DNA from: Adlercreutzia sp. ZJ473
GTDB lineage: Bacteria > Actinomycetota > Coriobacteriia > Coriobacteriales > Eggerthellaceae
Assembly: GCF_013185065.1 (NCBI RefSeq)
Contig: NZ_JAAVTO010000003.1
Coordinates: 1 to 64,000, forward strand
Reading direction: 5' to 3'
DNA: 64,000 nucleotides
The notes below the pieces were generated by a model. That model saw only the letters and a program-made list of their open reading frames with translations. It was not told the DNA's origin and searched no databases. Positions 9,255-16,796 of this stretch are shown one piece after another. Position numbers and translations under genes: made by a program. How positions within the stretch are numbered: the first letter of the stretch is position 1; the number at the start of each line of letters is the position of its first letter.

Positions 9255-10915
9255 GCGCGGGGGCCTTTCGCGGCAGCCCCGGACGGGGTCGCCTTGGGCG
9301 CGGCGGCCTCGGACGGGGTCGCCTTGGGCGCGGCGGAGTCAGACGCGGCAGCATCCGCCCGGGCCGCCCGGTTCGCATCTTCCGCGTCCCAGAGCTGCGT
9401 GAACTGGTCGGGCTGCGGGCGGTAGAACAGGTTTTCGCGGCAGAACGCGCGCGTGGGCTGGCTGCACGCCACCTCGCCGTCGAAGAGCATCGTCATGTCG
9501 TCGGCCACGCGCGAGGCGAACGCCAGGTCGTGCGTCACCAGCACCACCTGGCATCCCTCGGCGCGCAGCTCGAGCAGCACGCGCGCCACCTCGCGCTTCG
9601 AGGGCGCGTCGAGGCCCTTGGTGGGCTCGTCGAGCAGCAGCAGGCGCGGGCGCGTGAGCATGAGCTTCGCCAGCGCGATCTTCTGCTGCTGCCCGCCGCT
9701 CACGTCGAAGGGGTGCCGGTCCGCGAGCTCCCCAATCCCCATGCGCGCCATGACCGCGTCGACCTCCGCACGGCCATAGCCCACGCCGTGCGCCCATTCG
9801 CCCAGCTCATCGCGCACTGTGTCGCACACCAGCAGCGCCTGGAGGTCTTGCGGGAGCAACGCCTGCTCGCGGCGCAGGGCGTTGCGCACGCGCCCGCGCT
9901 CAGGCGAAAGCACGCCCGCGAGCACGCGCAGCACCGTGGACTTCCCGCAGCCGTTGCCGCCCACGACGGCATGGATGCCCGGGCGCGAGAGGTCGAGGTC
10001 CATGTTGCGCAGGACCCACGCGGCGTCGCGCGCATAGCGGAAAAACGCGCCCTCGAGCGCGAGCGGGGCGGCGGGGGCGGGTTCGAAGCCGAACGTGCGG
10101 CGGAGCGGGGGCGCGAAAGAGGGGCGCAGGGCGCGGGACGTGCGAGGAGGGCGCGGGGCGCCGGAGCCGCGCTCTGGCACAAGCGCTTCCGCACCCTCCG
10201 CCTCCGCGCCCCAAACGAGCGCCTCATCTTCCCGAATCCGCAGGTCATCAAGGGTGCAGGGCAGCACGCGCCCGCCCTCCACGCGCGCGGCGCACGTGGC
10301 GTAGTCGACCATCGCCCCGGGGCTGTGCGTGGCCACCACCACCGTGATGCCCAGCTCGCGGTTCACGCGGAAGAGCGCGTGCAGGAAGCTGCGCTGCGCC
10401 ACGGGGTCGAGCTGCGCGGTGGGCTCGTCGAGCAGCAGCAGGCGCGGGCGCAGCGCGAGCACCGCCGCCAGGTTCAGCAGCTGCTTCTGCCCGCCCGACA
10501 GCGTGGACACCTCCCGCCGAAACCACGGCTCCATGCCGAAGAAGTGCGCCACCTCGGCCACGCGGCGGCGCATCGTGTCCTGGTCGAGCCCTTCGTTCTC
10601 CAGCCCGAACGCCAGCTCGTGCCACACCGTGTCGCACACGATCTGGTTGTCGGGGCTTTGGAACACGTACCCCACGTGCGGCGCGCGCCCGCCCGCGGCC
10701 ACCTCCTCGCCGAATGCGCGCACCGCGCCCGCGCGTGCGCCCGCCGGCGCTATCTCGGGCTTCGCGCAGCGCAGAAGCGTGGTCTTGCCCGAACCCGTGT
10801 TGCCCACGAGCAGGGCAAACGCGCCCTGGGGCACCGCCCAGTCCGCGTCCTTGAGCGCGGGGGCGGCGGCGCCCGCGTACGTGAAGCCGAAGCGTTCGTA
10901 AGTCAGCGCATCCAT
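9251..10915 (-). CDS. ECF transporter ATPase, EcfA1-EcfA2 fused in one chain
   Basis: 554 residues with two complete ABC ATPase domains. Domain 1 has Walker A GNTGSGKTT, signature LSGGQKQ and Walker B LLLLDEPTAQLD. Domain 2 has GGNGCGKST, VSGGQQQ and LLLLDEPTKGLD. ECF systems usually use two separate ATPases; here they are fused with an Ala/Pro-rich linker, and the C-terminus bears a repeated SEAAAPKATP tail (30-bp direct repeat near 9280-9336). The start is placed at MDALTYERF because the upstream frame overlaps EcfT and lacks domain features; this gives a 13-bp overlap with ecfT. Confidence 0.9.
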   Translation of the reverse strand: MDALTYERFGFTYAGAAAPALKDADWAVPQGAFALLVGNTGSGKTTLLRCAKPEIAPAGARAGAVRAFGEEVAAGGRAPHVGYVFQSPDNQIVCDTVWHELAFGLENEGLDQDTMRRRVAEVAHFFGMEPWFRREVSTLSGGQKQLLNLAAVLALRPRLLLLDEPTAQLDPVAQRSFLHALFRVNRELGITVVVATHSPGAMVDYATCAARVEGGRVLPCTLDDLRIREDEALVWGAEAEGAEALVPERGSGAPRPPRTSRALRPSFAPPLRRTFGFEPAPAAPLALEGAFFRYARDAAWVLRNMDLDLSRPGIHAVVGGNGCGKSTVLRVLAGVLSPERGRVRNALRREQALLPQDLQALLVCDTVRDELGEWAHGVGYGRAEVDAVMARMGIGELADRHPFDVSGGQQQKIALAKLMLTRPRLLLLDEPTKGLDAPSKREVARVLLELRAEGCQVVLVTHDLAFASRVADDMTMLFDGEVACSQPTRAFCRENLFYRPQPDQFTQLWDAEDANRAARADAAASDSAAPKATPSEAAAPKATPSGAAAKGPRA

Positions 10916-11901
10916 CGCAGGCGGTCTCCTAGGACGACGAGGCACGGCAGGAAGAAGTACAGCGCGTAGGGCACATATCCCCACCACAGCGTGAGCGTGC
11001 TCAGGGAGGGGTAGAAGCGGTACTGCGACGTGGCCGCCCACGCGCAGGCGGCGCACGCCGCGCCGAGGCCGAGGACCACGGCGAGCGCGAGGGCGTCGGC
11101 GCGCGCGAAGCGCTGCCGGCGGTAGGTGGTGCGGGTGCGCCCGCTCGCCCAGCCGCGGCTGCGCATGGCGTCGGCCGTCTCGAGGGAGTTCTCCATCCCC
11201 CATCCCACGAGGGCGGAGGCGACGCGCGCGCCCTCGCGCAGCCGCGCGGCTTTGCCGAATGAGATTGTTTGGCGCGCCGCCGTGCATGCCCCCTGGACGG
11301 CGCTGATCTCGCGGCCCTGCCGCACGAAGCGCGGGATGAGGCGCATGCACATCGACGTCATGAGCGCCACCGTGGGCAGGCGGTTGCCCAGCACGCCCGT
11401 CACCTTGTCGGACGTGAGCACGCACGCCGCGTTGGCGAACTCGACCATGACGGCCATGAGCAGCGCGCCCATGCAGAGGCCGTACGCGAAGCTCTCGAAG
11501 TACACGGCGCGCACGCCGATGCGGAAGAGCTCCGTGGAGCCCATCGGGGAGAAGAGCGGGTTGGCGAGCGCGACGAGCACCAGCATCGGAACTTGCCACA
11601 GCGCGGCGCGCGCCACCTGGCAGCCGCCGCGCAGGCACACGCCCAGGCAGACTGCCGACGCGAGCGCGAGAGCCACGAGCACCGGCTGGAAGGCGGCCAT
11701 GGTGAGTACGAGCGCGATGGCGGCATAGGCCACCGCCACCACAGGGTGCAGCGCGTCGAAGGCGCTCGCGGCAAAGGAGCGGGGGCCTTCGTCGGGAAGA
11801 TCCCCCTGCCCTTCGCGACAGGCGCCTTGCGCATCTTGGGTGCCGCCGAAGTCGCCGGAATCGCTGGCGCCTGCGCGGCTATGGGTTTCGCCGTGGGCCA
11901 T
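10903..11901 (-). CDS. ecfT: ECF transporter transmembrane coupling protein EcfT
   Basis: 332 residues: a polar N-terminal stretch of about 45 residues, several membrane helices, and the cytoplasmic coupling-helix signature MRSRGWASGRT, matching the Ala-Arg-Gly type motif with which EcfT grips the ATPases. The start is the ATG five bases after the stop of the preceding DUF4430 gene. It forms the core transporter with the fused ATPase and the S component downstream. Confidence 0.88.
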   Translation of the reverse strand: MAHGETHSRAGASDSGDFGGTQDAQGACREGQGDLPDEGPRSFAASAFDALHPVVAVAYAAIALVLTMAAFQPVLVALALASAVCLGVCLRGGCQVARAALWQVPMLVLVALANPLFSPMGSTELFRIGVRAVYFESFAYGLCMGALLMAVMVEFANAACVLTSDKVTGVLGNRLPTVALMTSMCMRLIPRFVRQGREISAVQGACTAARQTISFGKAARLREGARVASALVGWGMENSLETADAMRSRGWASGRTRTTYRRQRFARADALALAVVLGLGAACAACAWAATSQYRFYPSLSTLTLWWGYVPYALYFFLPCLVVLGDRLRWMR

Positions 11902-11906
11902 CTCGG

Positions 11907-12980
11907 CTAGACGACGTAGTACCAGCGGACGGAATCGCCTGATGAGAGCACATATCCGCCCGCGGGGACCATCGGCGTGGAGCCGTTGACTGAGTACATC
12001 CAGCCGCTTCCCGCGCTGACCTGCTTCTCGGCGAGTCCGTTGACAGCCGTCACGTAGGAGCTTGAGCCGCTCACGGACACGCCCGACGCGCACAGGGCGT
12101 CGTATGCCGTCGCGCCCTCGCGCAGGCTCACCGACGTGGAGGCCATGCAGCTGGGGTAGCCCGCGCTCGCGGCCTTGGAGCTGTCGACGTAGACCGACAC
12201 CGTGATGGTGGCGGGAGCGGGTGCGGGAGTTGGGGCAGGAGTCGGCTTGGGAGCGGGCTCTGGCTTGGATTCGGGAGCGGGTGCAGCAGGCGTAGCGGCG
12301 GGAGCGGAAGCGTTCGGGCTGCCGGAGCTACCTGACGCACCCGGGCTGCCGGGGCCGCCCGAGCCGCTAGAGCCACCTGACGTGCTGGAGCCACCTGACG
12401 CCGCAGCGGCGCTCGCGGCAGCGTTTACGGCAGCGTCGCTGCTAGAAGCAGCATCGGCCGAGCCGGCGCCGCCGTCGGCAGAGCCCTCGGAGGAAGCACC
12501 TGCGGAGGATTCGCCGTCAGCCGCAGCCTCGGAAGAATCGCCCGACTCCGCCGCGCTGCCTTCGCCACCTTCACCGCCTTCGCCAGCGCCCTCAGCCGTG
12601 TCGGCCTGCTGGCTTTGCGATGACCCCTGCGCTGCGGGCCCGCTTTCGACAACCGAGCTCGGAGAGCCGAACGCGAACACGCACGCCACAACGACCAGTG
12701 CCAACGCCGCGCAAAGCGCCCCGATGACAACGGGCCGCCTGCTTCGCGTAGAAGCGGGCGCAGCCGCGGCGGTTGCAAGCTCATCGGCCTCTGCCCCCGT
12801 AGCGCGCGCAGGAACCACCCGCGCATCAGCGCCCGCCGCAGCGTCAGCTGCAATCACCTCAGCCTCGCGCGCATGGACATCAGCATCTTCCGCTCCCGCT
12901 ATGACACCACCGTCGGCGCACGGCGCCCCCGACTCGCTCTCGAGGGCGCCGTTCTCTTTCTCCCGGTTAAGGTCAGCCAT
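11907..12980 (-). CDS. Membrane-anchored DUF4430 (transcobalamin-C-like) protein
   Basis: 357 residues. About 80 cytoplasmic residues are followed by one transmembrane helix (ALCAALALVVVACVFAFG) and a long Ser/Gly/Ala and Pro-rich spacer. The C-terminal domain (about 255-357) ends GWMYSVNG, then GD and RWYYV, the hallmark of DUF4430, which resembles the beta-domain of transcobalamin/intrinsic factor. The topology (inside-out, type II) would display that domain close to the membrane at the mouth of the ECF importer. I infer a hand-over role from the wall-anchored protein to the S component. It starts 9 nt after the previous gene. Confidence 0.8.
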   Translation of the reverse strand: MADLNREKENGALESESGAPCADGGVIAGAEDADVHAREAEVIAADAAAGADARVVPARATGAEADELATAAAAPASTRSRRPVVIGALCAALALVVVACVFAFGSPSSVVESGPAAQGSSQSQQADTAEGAGEGGEGGEGSAAESGDSSEAAADGESSAGASSEGSADGGAGSADAASSSDAAVNAAASAAAASGGSSTSGGSSGSGGPGSPGASGSSGSPNASAPAATPAAPAPESKPEPAPKPTPAPTPAPAPATITVSVYVDSSKAASAGYPSCMASTSVSLREGATAYDALCASGVSVSGSSSYVTAVNGLAEKQVSAGSGWMYSVNGSTPMVPAGGYVLSSGDSVRWYYVV

Positions 12981-12989
12981 GCTCTTCGC

Positions 12990-15290
12990 CTAGCGAGGCA
13001 CGACGTCTCGCGCCGCGTGCGACGCCCTGCGGCGGGCAGTCACCGCGCAGGCAATCGCGCCGAGCAGGACGGCTGCGGCCACGCCAGCCGAAGTTCCCGC
13101 GTCATCCCCCGTCGGAGCCAAAGCGTTCCCCGAGGAAGCCTCGGTGGCCTGGGCGGCGGAAGGCGCCTGGGCGGCCGGATCAGCAGCGGGACCAGCAGCC
13201 GACTCCTGAGCGGCCGGATCGGTAGCGGGATTGGCAGCCGACTCCTGGGGCGTCTGGCCGGCAGCGGGATCAGCGGCAGGATCCTGCGGATTCGGCGCGC
13301 TCGGAAGCGCCGCCTCGCCCTTGGCAGCCTGGGTGTACACGTTGTAGGCAGCCCCCGTGTTCTTCAGCCCCTGGTAGGCCACGAGCGCCATGAAGCCCTG
13401 CTGGTCAGCGAGCTCCTGCGAGTACCCCTGGGGGATCACGAAGCCCGTAAGGTCCTCGTTGGCGCTCGCCAACAGGGCCTTGAGGGGCGTGTTGCCCGTC
13501 GCGGTGGCCCACGCTTCGCCAGCGGGGTCAACGCCCGCCGCGCAGAGCGCGATGGCGGCGACGGCCGTCGAGTTCACGTTCCCGAACCCGCCGTCATCCT
13601 GCTGCAGGGAGCGCATGGCGCCCAAGGCGCGCGACAGCATGTCGCTTGCAAGGGGATTGCCCTGGTAAGCGGCAAGCGCGGGAACGACCATGGCCGTCGT
13701 GTCAACGCCCCAGCTTGAAGCGAAGCCGCCGCCCGCCTCCTGCGACGCGGCCAGCTCGTCGAGCAGGGCCTGCGCGGAGTTGACGGCGGAAGCGGGCACC
13801 TCGTACGGGCCCGCCGCGTACGCCATCAGCGTGAAGGCGGCGCTCGTCGGGTACGAGTCAACGGCGGAAGCCGCGTCGGCCAACTTCGCCACCAGGTCGA
13901 TCGTGCCCTTGGCCGCGGGAACCTTCGTGGCGTCAACGCCCAGCGCCGTCAGCGCGAGGATGCTGCGCTGCAGGTTGTACCCGTCAGGCTTGTCGTAGCT
14001 CGCCTGCGCCTCGGCGATGACCGCATCCTTGTTGGCGGTCGAAGCCTGGCCTGCAGCAGCGATCGACAGCGCGTTCCAGTCGCTCACGTTAGACTCGCTC
14101 GGGCCGCCGGCGCCGGCGCATCCTGCCGCGAGGTTGGCGAACATCGTGCGGTGGACGCCCTCCAGGTCAGCGTCGAGGGCGCTCGCGTCAACCTTAGCCG
14201 TCGAGGGGCTCGGCGTCACAGCCTCTTCGCCCTGGGCCGTCCCCTGGCTGGATTCGGCCTTCGCCGAGAGCGCGCCCCAGTCGGAGGGGGCGGTGTTGGC
14301 GAAGGAGTCCACGTAGGCGAACTGGAAGCACGCGCCGGCGGTCAGGGCGTCGCCCTCCTGGCAGGCGGATCCGTCCGCGTACTTCCCGTCCTTGTAGTTC
14401 GCCCAGCTGGCCGACCAGTCGGCCTGGTTGGCCGCGACGGTGCCGTCGGCGAGCGTGACGGAGTCGATGTAGGGCCCGTGCCCGCCGTCCTTGAACGCGA
14501 AGCCCTTGATGTCGCCCGCGTCCTTCGCAGCCTGGAACAGGTCGCCCAGGGTGGCGCCCTCCTCGAAGCCGTAGGTCTTGTTGACGACGACGTTCGCCTT
14601 GCCGTCGAACGTGCTCACGCCCTTGACTACCGTGAGCGTCGCGGTGCCCTTGACCTTATTGCCTGCAACGCTGCCAGCCTTGGTGACAACCTGCTTGCTT
14701 TCGTCCGCCTTCGCCGAGAGCGCGCCCCAGTCGGAGGGGGCGGTGTTGGCGAAGGAGTCCACATAGGCGAACTGGAAGCACGCGCCGGCGGTCAGGGCGT
14801 CGCCCTCCTGGCAGGCGGAGCCGTCCGCGTACTTCCCGTCCTTGTAGTTCGCCCAGCTGGCCGACCAGTCGGCCTGGTTGGCCGCGACGGTGCCGTCGGC
14901 GAGCGTAACGGAGTCGATGTAGGGCCCGTACCCGCCGTCCTTGAACGCGAAGCCCTTGATGTCGCCCGCGTCCTTCGCGGCCTGGAACAGGTCGCCCAGG
15001 GTGGCGCCCTCCTCGAAGCCGTAGGTCTTGTTGACGACGACGTTCGCCTTGCCGTCGAACGTGCTCACGCCCTTGACTATCGTGAGCGTCGCGGTGCCCG
15101 CCGTTTGCTCGGCTGCTGCGGGGGTTGCGGGGGCCGCGGACGTCACGGGAGCCGCAGACGGTTCCGCTGCCCATGCCGGGACGGCGGGCATGAGGCCCGC
15201 GCACAGCACGAGCGCCATGAGCGCCGCCAGCAACCTTGTCGTGAGTTTTGCGCCAGACCCCGCGGGGGGCGCGAGTTTCGTTCCAACCAT
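12990..15290 (-). CDS. Wall-anchored intrinsic-factor-like cobalamin-capture protein (predicted)
   Basis: 766 residues from an ATG with a strong AAGGAG site. A signal peptide ends AWA-AEP (about residue 41). Two near-identical DUF4430-like domains (about 63-196 and 213-346) each carry WSASWANYKDGKY and EGDAL. A helical segment of about 280 residues follows (about 375-655), with repeated patterns such as GGGFASSWGVDTTAMVVPALAAY and DDGGFGNVNSTAVAAIAL, typical of the alpha/alpha barrel shared by prenyltransferase-type enzymes and the intrinsic factor alpha-domain. A Pro/Ala spacer leads to LAPTG (about 725), a hydrophobic helix and RRR, a class E (LAXTG) sortase signal. It heads the ECF operon, directly below a cobalamin riboswitch. 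Cobalamin binding is inference; domains and anchor are seen. Confidence 0.82.
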   Translation of the reverse strand: MVGTKLAPPAGSGAKLTTRLLAALMALVLCAGLMPAVPAWAAEPSAAPVTSAAPATPAAAEQTAGTATLTIVKGVSTFDGKANVVVNKTYGFEEGATLGDLFQAAKDAGDIKGFAFKDGGYGPYIDSVTLADGTVAANQADWSASWANYKDGKYADGSACQEGDALTAGACFQFAYVDSFANTAPSDWGALSAKADESKQVVTKAGSVAGNKVKGTATLTVVKGVSTFDGKANVVVNKTYGFEEGATLGDLFQAAKDAGDIKGFAFKDGGHGPYIDSVTLADGTVAANQADWSASWANYKDGKYADGSACQEGDALTAGACFQFAYVDSFANTAPSDWGALSAKAESSQGTAQGEEAVTPSPSTAKVDASALDADLEGVHRTMFANLAAGCAGAGGPSESNVSDWNALSIAAAGQASTANKDAVIAEAQASYDKPDGYNLQRSILALTALGVDATKVPAAKGTIDLVAKLADAASAVDSYPTSAAFTLMAYAAGPYEVPASAVNSAQALLDELAASQEAGGGFASSWGVDTTAMVVPALAAYQGNPLASDMLSRALGAMRSLQQDDGGFGNVNSTAVAAIALCAAGVDPAGEAWATATGNTPLKALLASANEDLTGFVIPQGYSQELADQQGFMALVAYQGLKNTGAAYNVYTQAAKGEAALPSAPNPQDPAADPAAGQTPQESAANPATDPAAQESAAGPAADPAAQAPSAAQATEASSGNALAPTGDDAGTSAGVAAAVLLGAIACAVTARRRASHAARDVVPR
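14261..14649. repeat. 389-bp direct repeat, unit 2 (DUF4430-like domain)
   Basis: In-frame coding repeat, 450 bp (150 codons) apart from its partner. I count about six mismatches by eye. It encodes the second DUF4430-like domain of the capture protein. Confidence 0.85.
14711..15099. repeat. 389-bp direct repeat, unit 1 (DUF4430-like domain)
   Basis: The N-terminal-proximal copy. The near identity at synonymous sites implies recent duplication or ongoing conversion, and a repeat number that may vary between strains. Confidence 0.85.
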
Positions 15291-15320
15291 GTGTCGGAAT
15301 CTCCTTCCAGGGCTCGATTC

Positions 15321-15565
15321 GATGGATGGGCATTCCGACTTCGCCTCACTTGGGCAGATCCACATGCCTGCGATCTCACGTCGAGTCGCCGCCCTCGCGC
15401 CCGCGCACCCCTGCAAACAGGGATAACGCGCCACGCGCGGCAACGCTCTTGCGAGCCTTCTGCCCATCGGCGTTTACGGTTACTGGTATAGCGAGGGATT
15501 CGCACCCTCATTCCCCCAAGCTCACCCGACCTCGAGCAAGCTCGCGCCCCGCCGGCGCAACCATC
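15321..15565 (-). ncRNA. Cobalamin (B12) riboswitch
   Basis: On the minus strand, GGGGGAATGAGGGTGCGAAT followed by CCCTCGC matches the conserved GGGAA-n-GGTGCGAATCC-n-GC core. Next come ACCAGTAACCGT and, about 130 nt on, GCGAAGTCGGAATGCCC, a variant of the 3' GAAG-CC-GA-CC-GCC box. Outer bases GATGG (15565-15561) and CCATC can close P1. The element ends about 15 nt before the AAGGAG site of the capture-protein gene, so translational control is plausible. A TACAAT -10-like hexamer lies at 15584-15589. A covariance-model search (Rfam RF00174) would settle it. Confidence 0.82.
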
Positions 15566-15767
15566 AGTGCCAATACGCAGGCCATTGTAGCACCCCCGAC
15601 CGCCAGGCGCGTGGGAGGATGGAGACGTCGAACCGGAACTCGCTAAAGAAGCACGTCGCAGACAACCCCCACGCGAAACCATCTCGAGCCGATCATCAAG
15701 AATGCTCGCCAGCGTAAACGCCATAACGTCGTAATCGCAGTGGATCGCCGACGACCCGACGACGTTG

Positions 15768-15954
15768 CCGACAACGGTGTTTTTCCATCCACCCCTCAAG
15801 TGATTCTGGATGAAACAAGGCCGTTATCGGCGATTTCCCGAGAAAAGTGGCTGCGAAAGCGCCGTTGTCGGTGGTTTTCGAGGCTCGAAGCACCGACAAC
15901 GGGCGCTTTCCATCCAGCTTTTCAGAATGGTGGATGGAAAAAGGGCGTTGTCGG
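15768..15954. repeat. 187-bp dispersed structured repeat, copy A
   Basis: The ends are inverted: CCGACAACG and TTCCATCCA at the left, TGGATGGAA and CGTTGTCGG at the right. Inside, 15855-15873 pairs with 15891-15910 (stem around GCCGTTGTCGGTG / CACCGACAACGG), and CCATCCA pairs with TGGATGG. A second copy of the same length lies at 35474-35660. Short frames through it are not convincing genes. It could be a MITE-like element or a structured RNA. Confidence 0.75.
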
Positions 15955-16133
15955 TTGCTCGAGTCCCTGCTCAAGTCCTATGGGCTCGAAAAGGCCGTGT
16001 CGCTGCTCGCAGGCAGCGAGGATGTTGAGCCCGAGCGCAGGCGGACCGCTGACACAATAACCGACGATATCGCCCGAGTTGATTGCTGTGATACATTGAT
16101 CTTGACGCCAGCCCATCAACCTGAGGAGCGCCC

Positions 16134-16511
16134 ATGCAACCCGATTCCGAACCTCTTCGCGACCCCGCGCTTCCTGACTCCGAGCCCTTTCGCGACCTTG
16201 CGCAACCCAACTCCAAGCCCCTTCGCGATCCCGCGCTTCCCTTCTTCGCCAACCGGGACTGCCCGTACTTCCCCTGCCACGAGGGCGTCGACCCTGACGA
16301 CTTCAACTGCCTGTTCTGCTTCTGCCCGCTTTACGCGCTCGGCTCGTCATGCGGCGGGCGCTTCGCCTACGTCGGCGACGGCGTGAAGGACTGCTCCGGC
16401 TGCTCGCTCCCCCATGAGGGCTCCAACGGCAACGCCCTCGTGAGCGCCCGCTTCGCCGAGCTCGCAGAGCTCGCCAAACCCTCACGAGGCGATCTGCCCA
16501 GCGTTAAATGA
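16134..16511 (+). CDS. Cysteine-rich small metal-binding protein (PF04071-like)
   Basis: 125 residues; the ATG follows GAGGAG at 6 nt. The N-terminus has an imperfect triplicate of P(D/N)S(E/K)P(L/F)RD. The core has nine Cys in about 55 residues (NRDCPYFPCHEG, FNCLFCFCPLY, SSCGG, KDCSGCSLPH), the pattern of the cysteine-rich small domain PF04071, a presumed metal-binding zinc-ribbon-like fold of unknown function. From memory, this domain sometimes occurs fused to cobamide-salvage enzymes, so its position just beyond the B12 locus is suggestive but unproven. The stop codon lies inside a strong palindrome. Confidence 0.75.
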   Translation: MQPDSEPLRDPALPDSEPFRDLAQPNSKPLRDPALPFFANRDCPYFPCHEGVDPDDFNCLFCFCPLYALGSSCGGRFAYVGDGVKDCSGCSLPHEGSNGNALVSARFAELAELAKPSRGDLPSVK

Positions 16512-16540
16512 GCGCGTTCATCATGATCGCGCTCATTTAA
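16504..16540. terminator. Perfect 13-bp palindrome at the gene end
   Basis: TTAAATGAGCGCG (16504-16516) and CGCGCTCATTTAA (16528-16540) are exact complements around an 11-nt loop. It contains the stop codon of the Cys-rich gene. It has an A/T-rich base but no following T-tract, so it may be a terminator, an mRNA-stabilising hairpin or a protein site. Confidence 0.5.
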
Positions 16541-16592
16541 CGGAGGCCCTCCGTTCGTCGGCAGGAAAGCGAAGCTCGCGCGCCCGTAGCCC

Positions 16593-16657
16593 CGCGCGCC
16601 CTGCAGCCCCCGCCCGCGCCTTGTAGCCTCGCGCGCCCTGCAGCCCCCGCCCGCGCC
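16593..16657. repeat. 37-bp-spaced direct repeat in a GC-rich spacer
   Basis: The 28-mer starting CGCGCGCCCTGCAG occurs at 16593-16620 and again at 16630-16657 in a noncoding, C-rich stretch before the next gene. It looks like a simple tandem duplication. Confidence 0.6.
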
Positions 16658-16796
16658 CGTAGCCCCGCACGTGCCCTCTCCCCCGTTAACGCAAAGTTGA
16701 CGGAATAGGGTGCCCTTCGCGCTGACGGGCGCGGCGATGTATGGTAGTGTAGATTCGCTTTACCCTTGCATTTCAAACCACACCTTGGAGAGAGCC

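Noticed and set aside
12990-15290. A terpene cyclase or prenyltransferase enzyme
   Set aside because: The barrel-type repeats fit, but the protein is secreted and wall-anchored and lies under a B12 riboswitch. I saw no DxDD-type catalytic motif.
15740-16060. Short frames through repeat copy A (and the similar ones in copy B, 35434-35781) as a gene family
   Set aside because: The two frames look alike only because the DNA repeat is shared. No ribosome binding site fits, and the inverted repeats explain the conservation.
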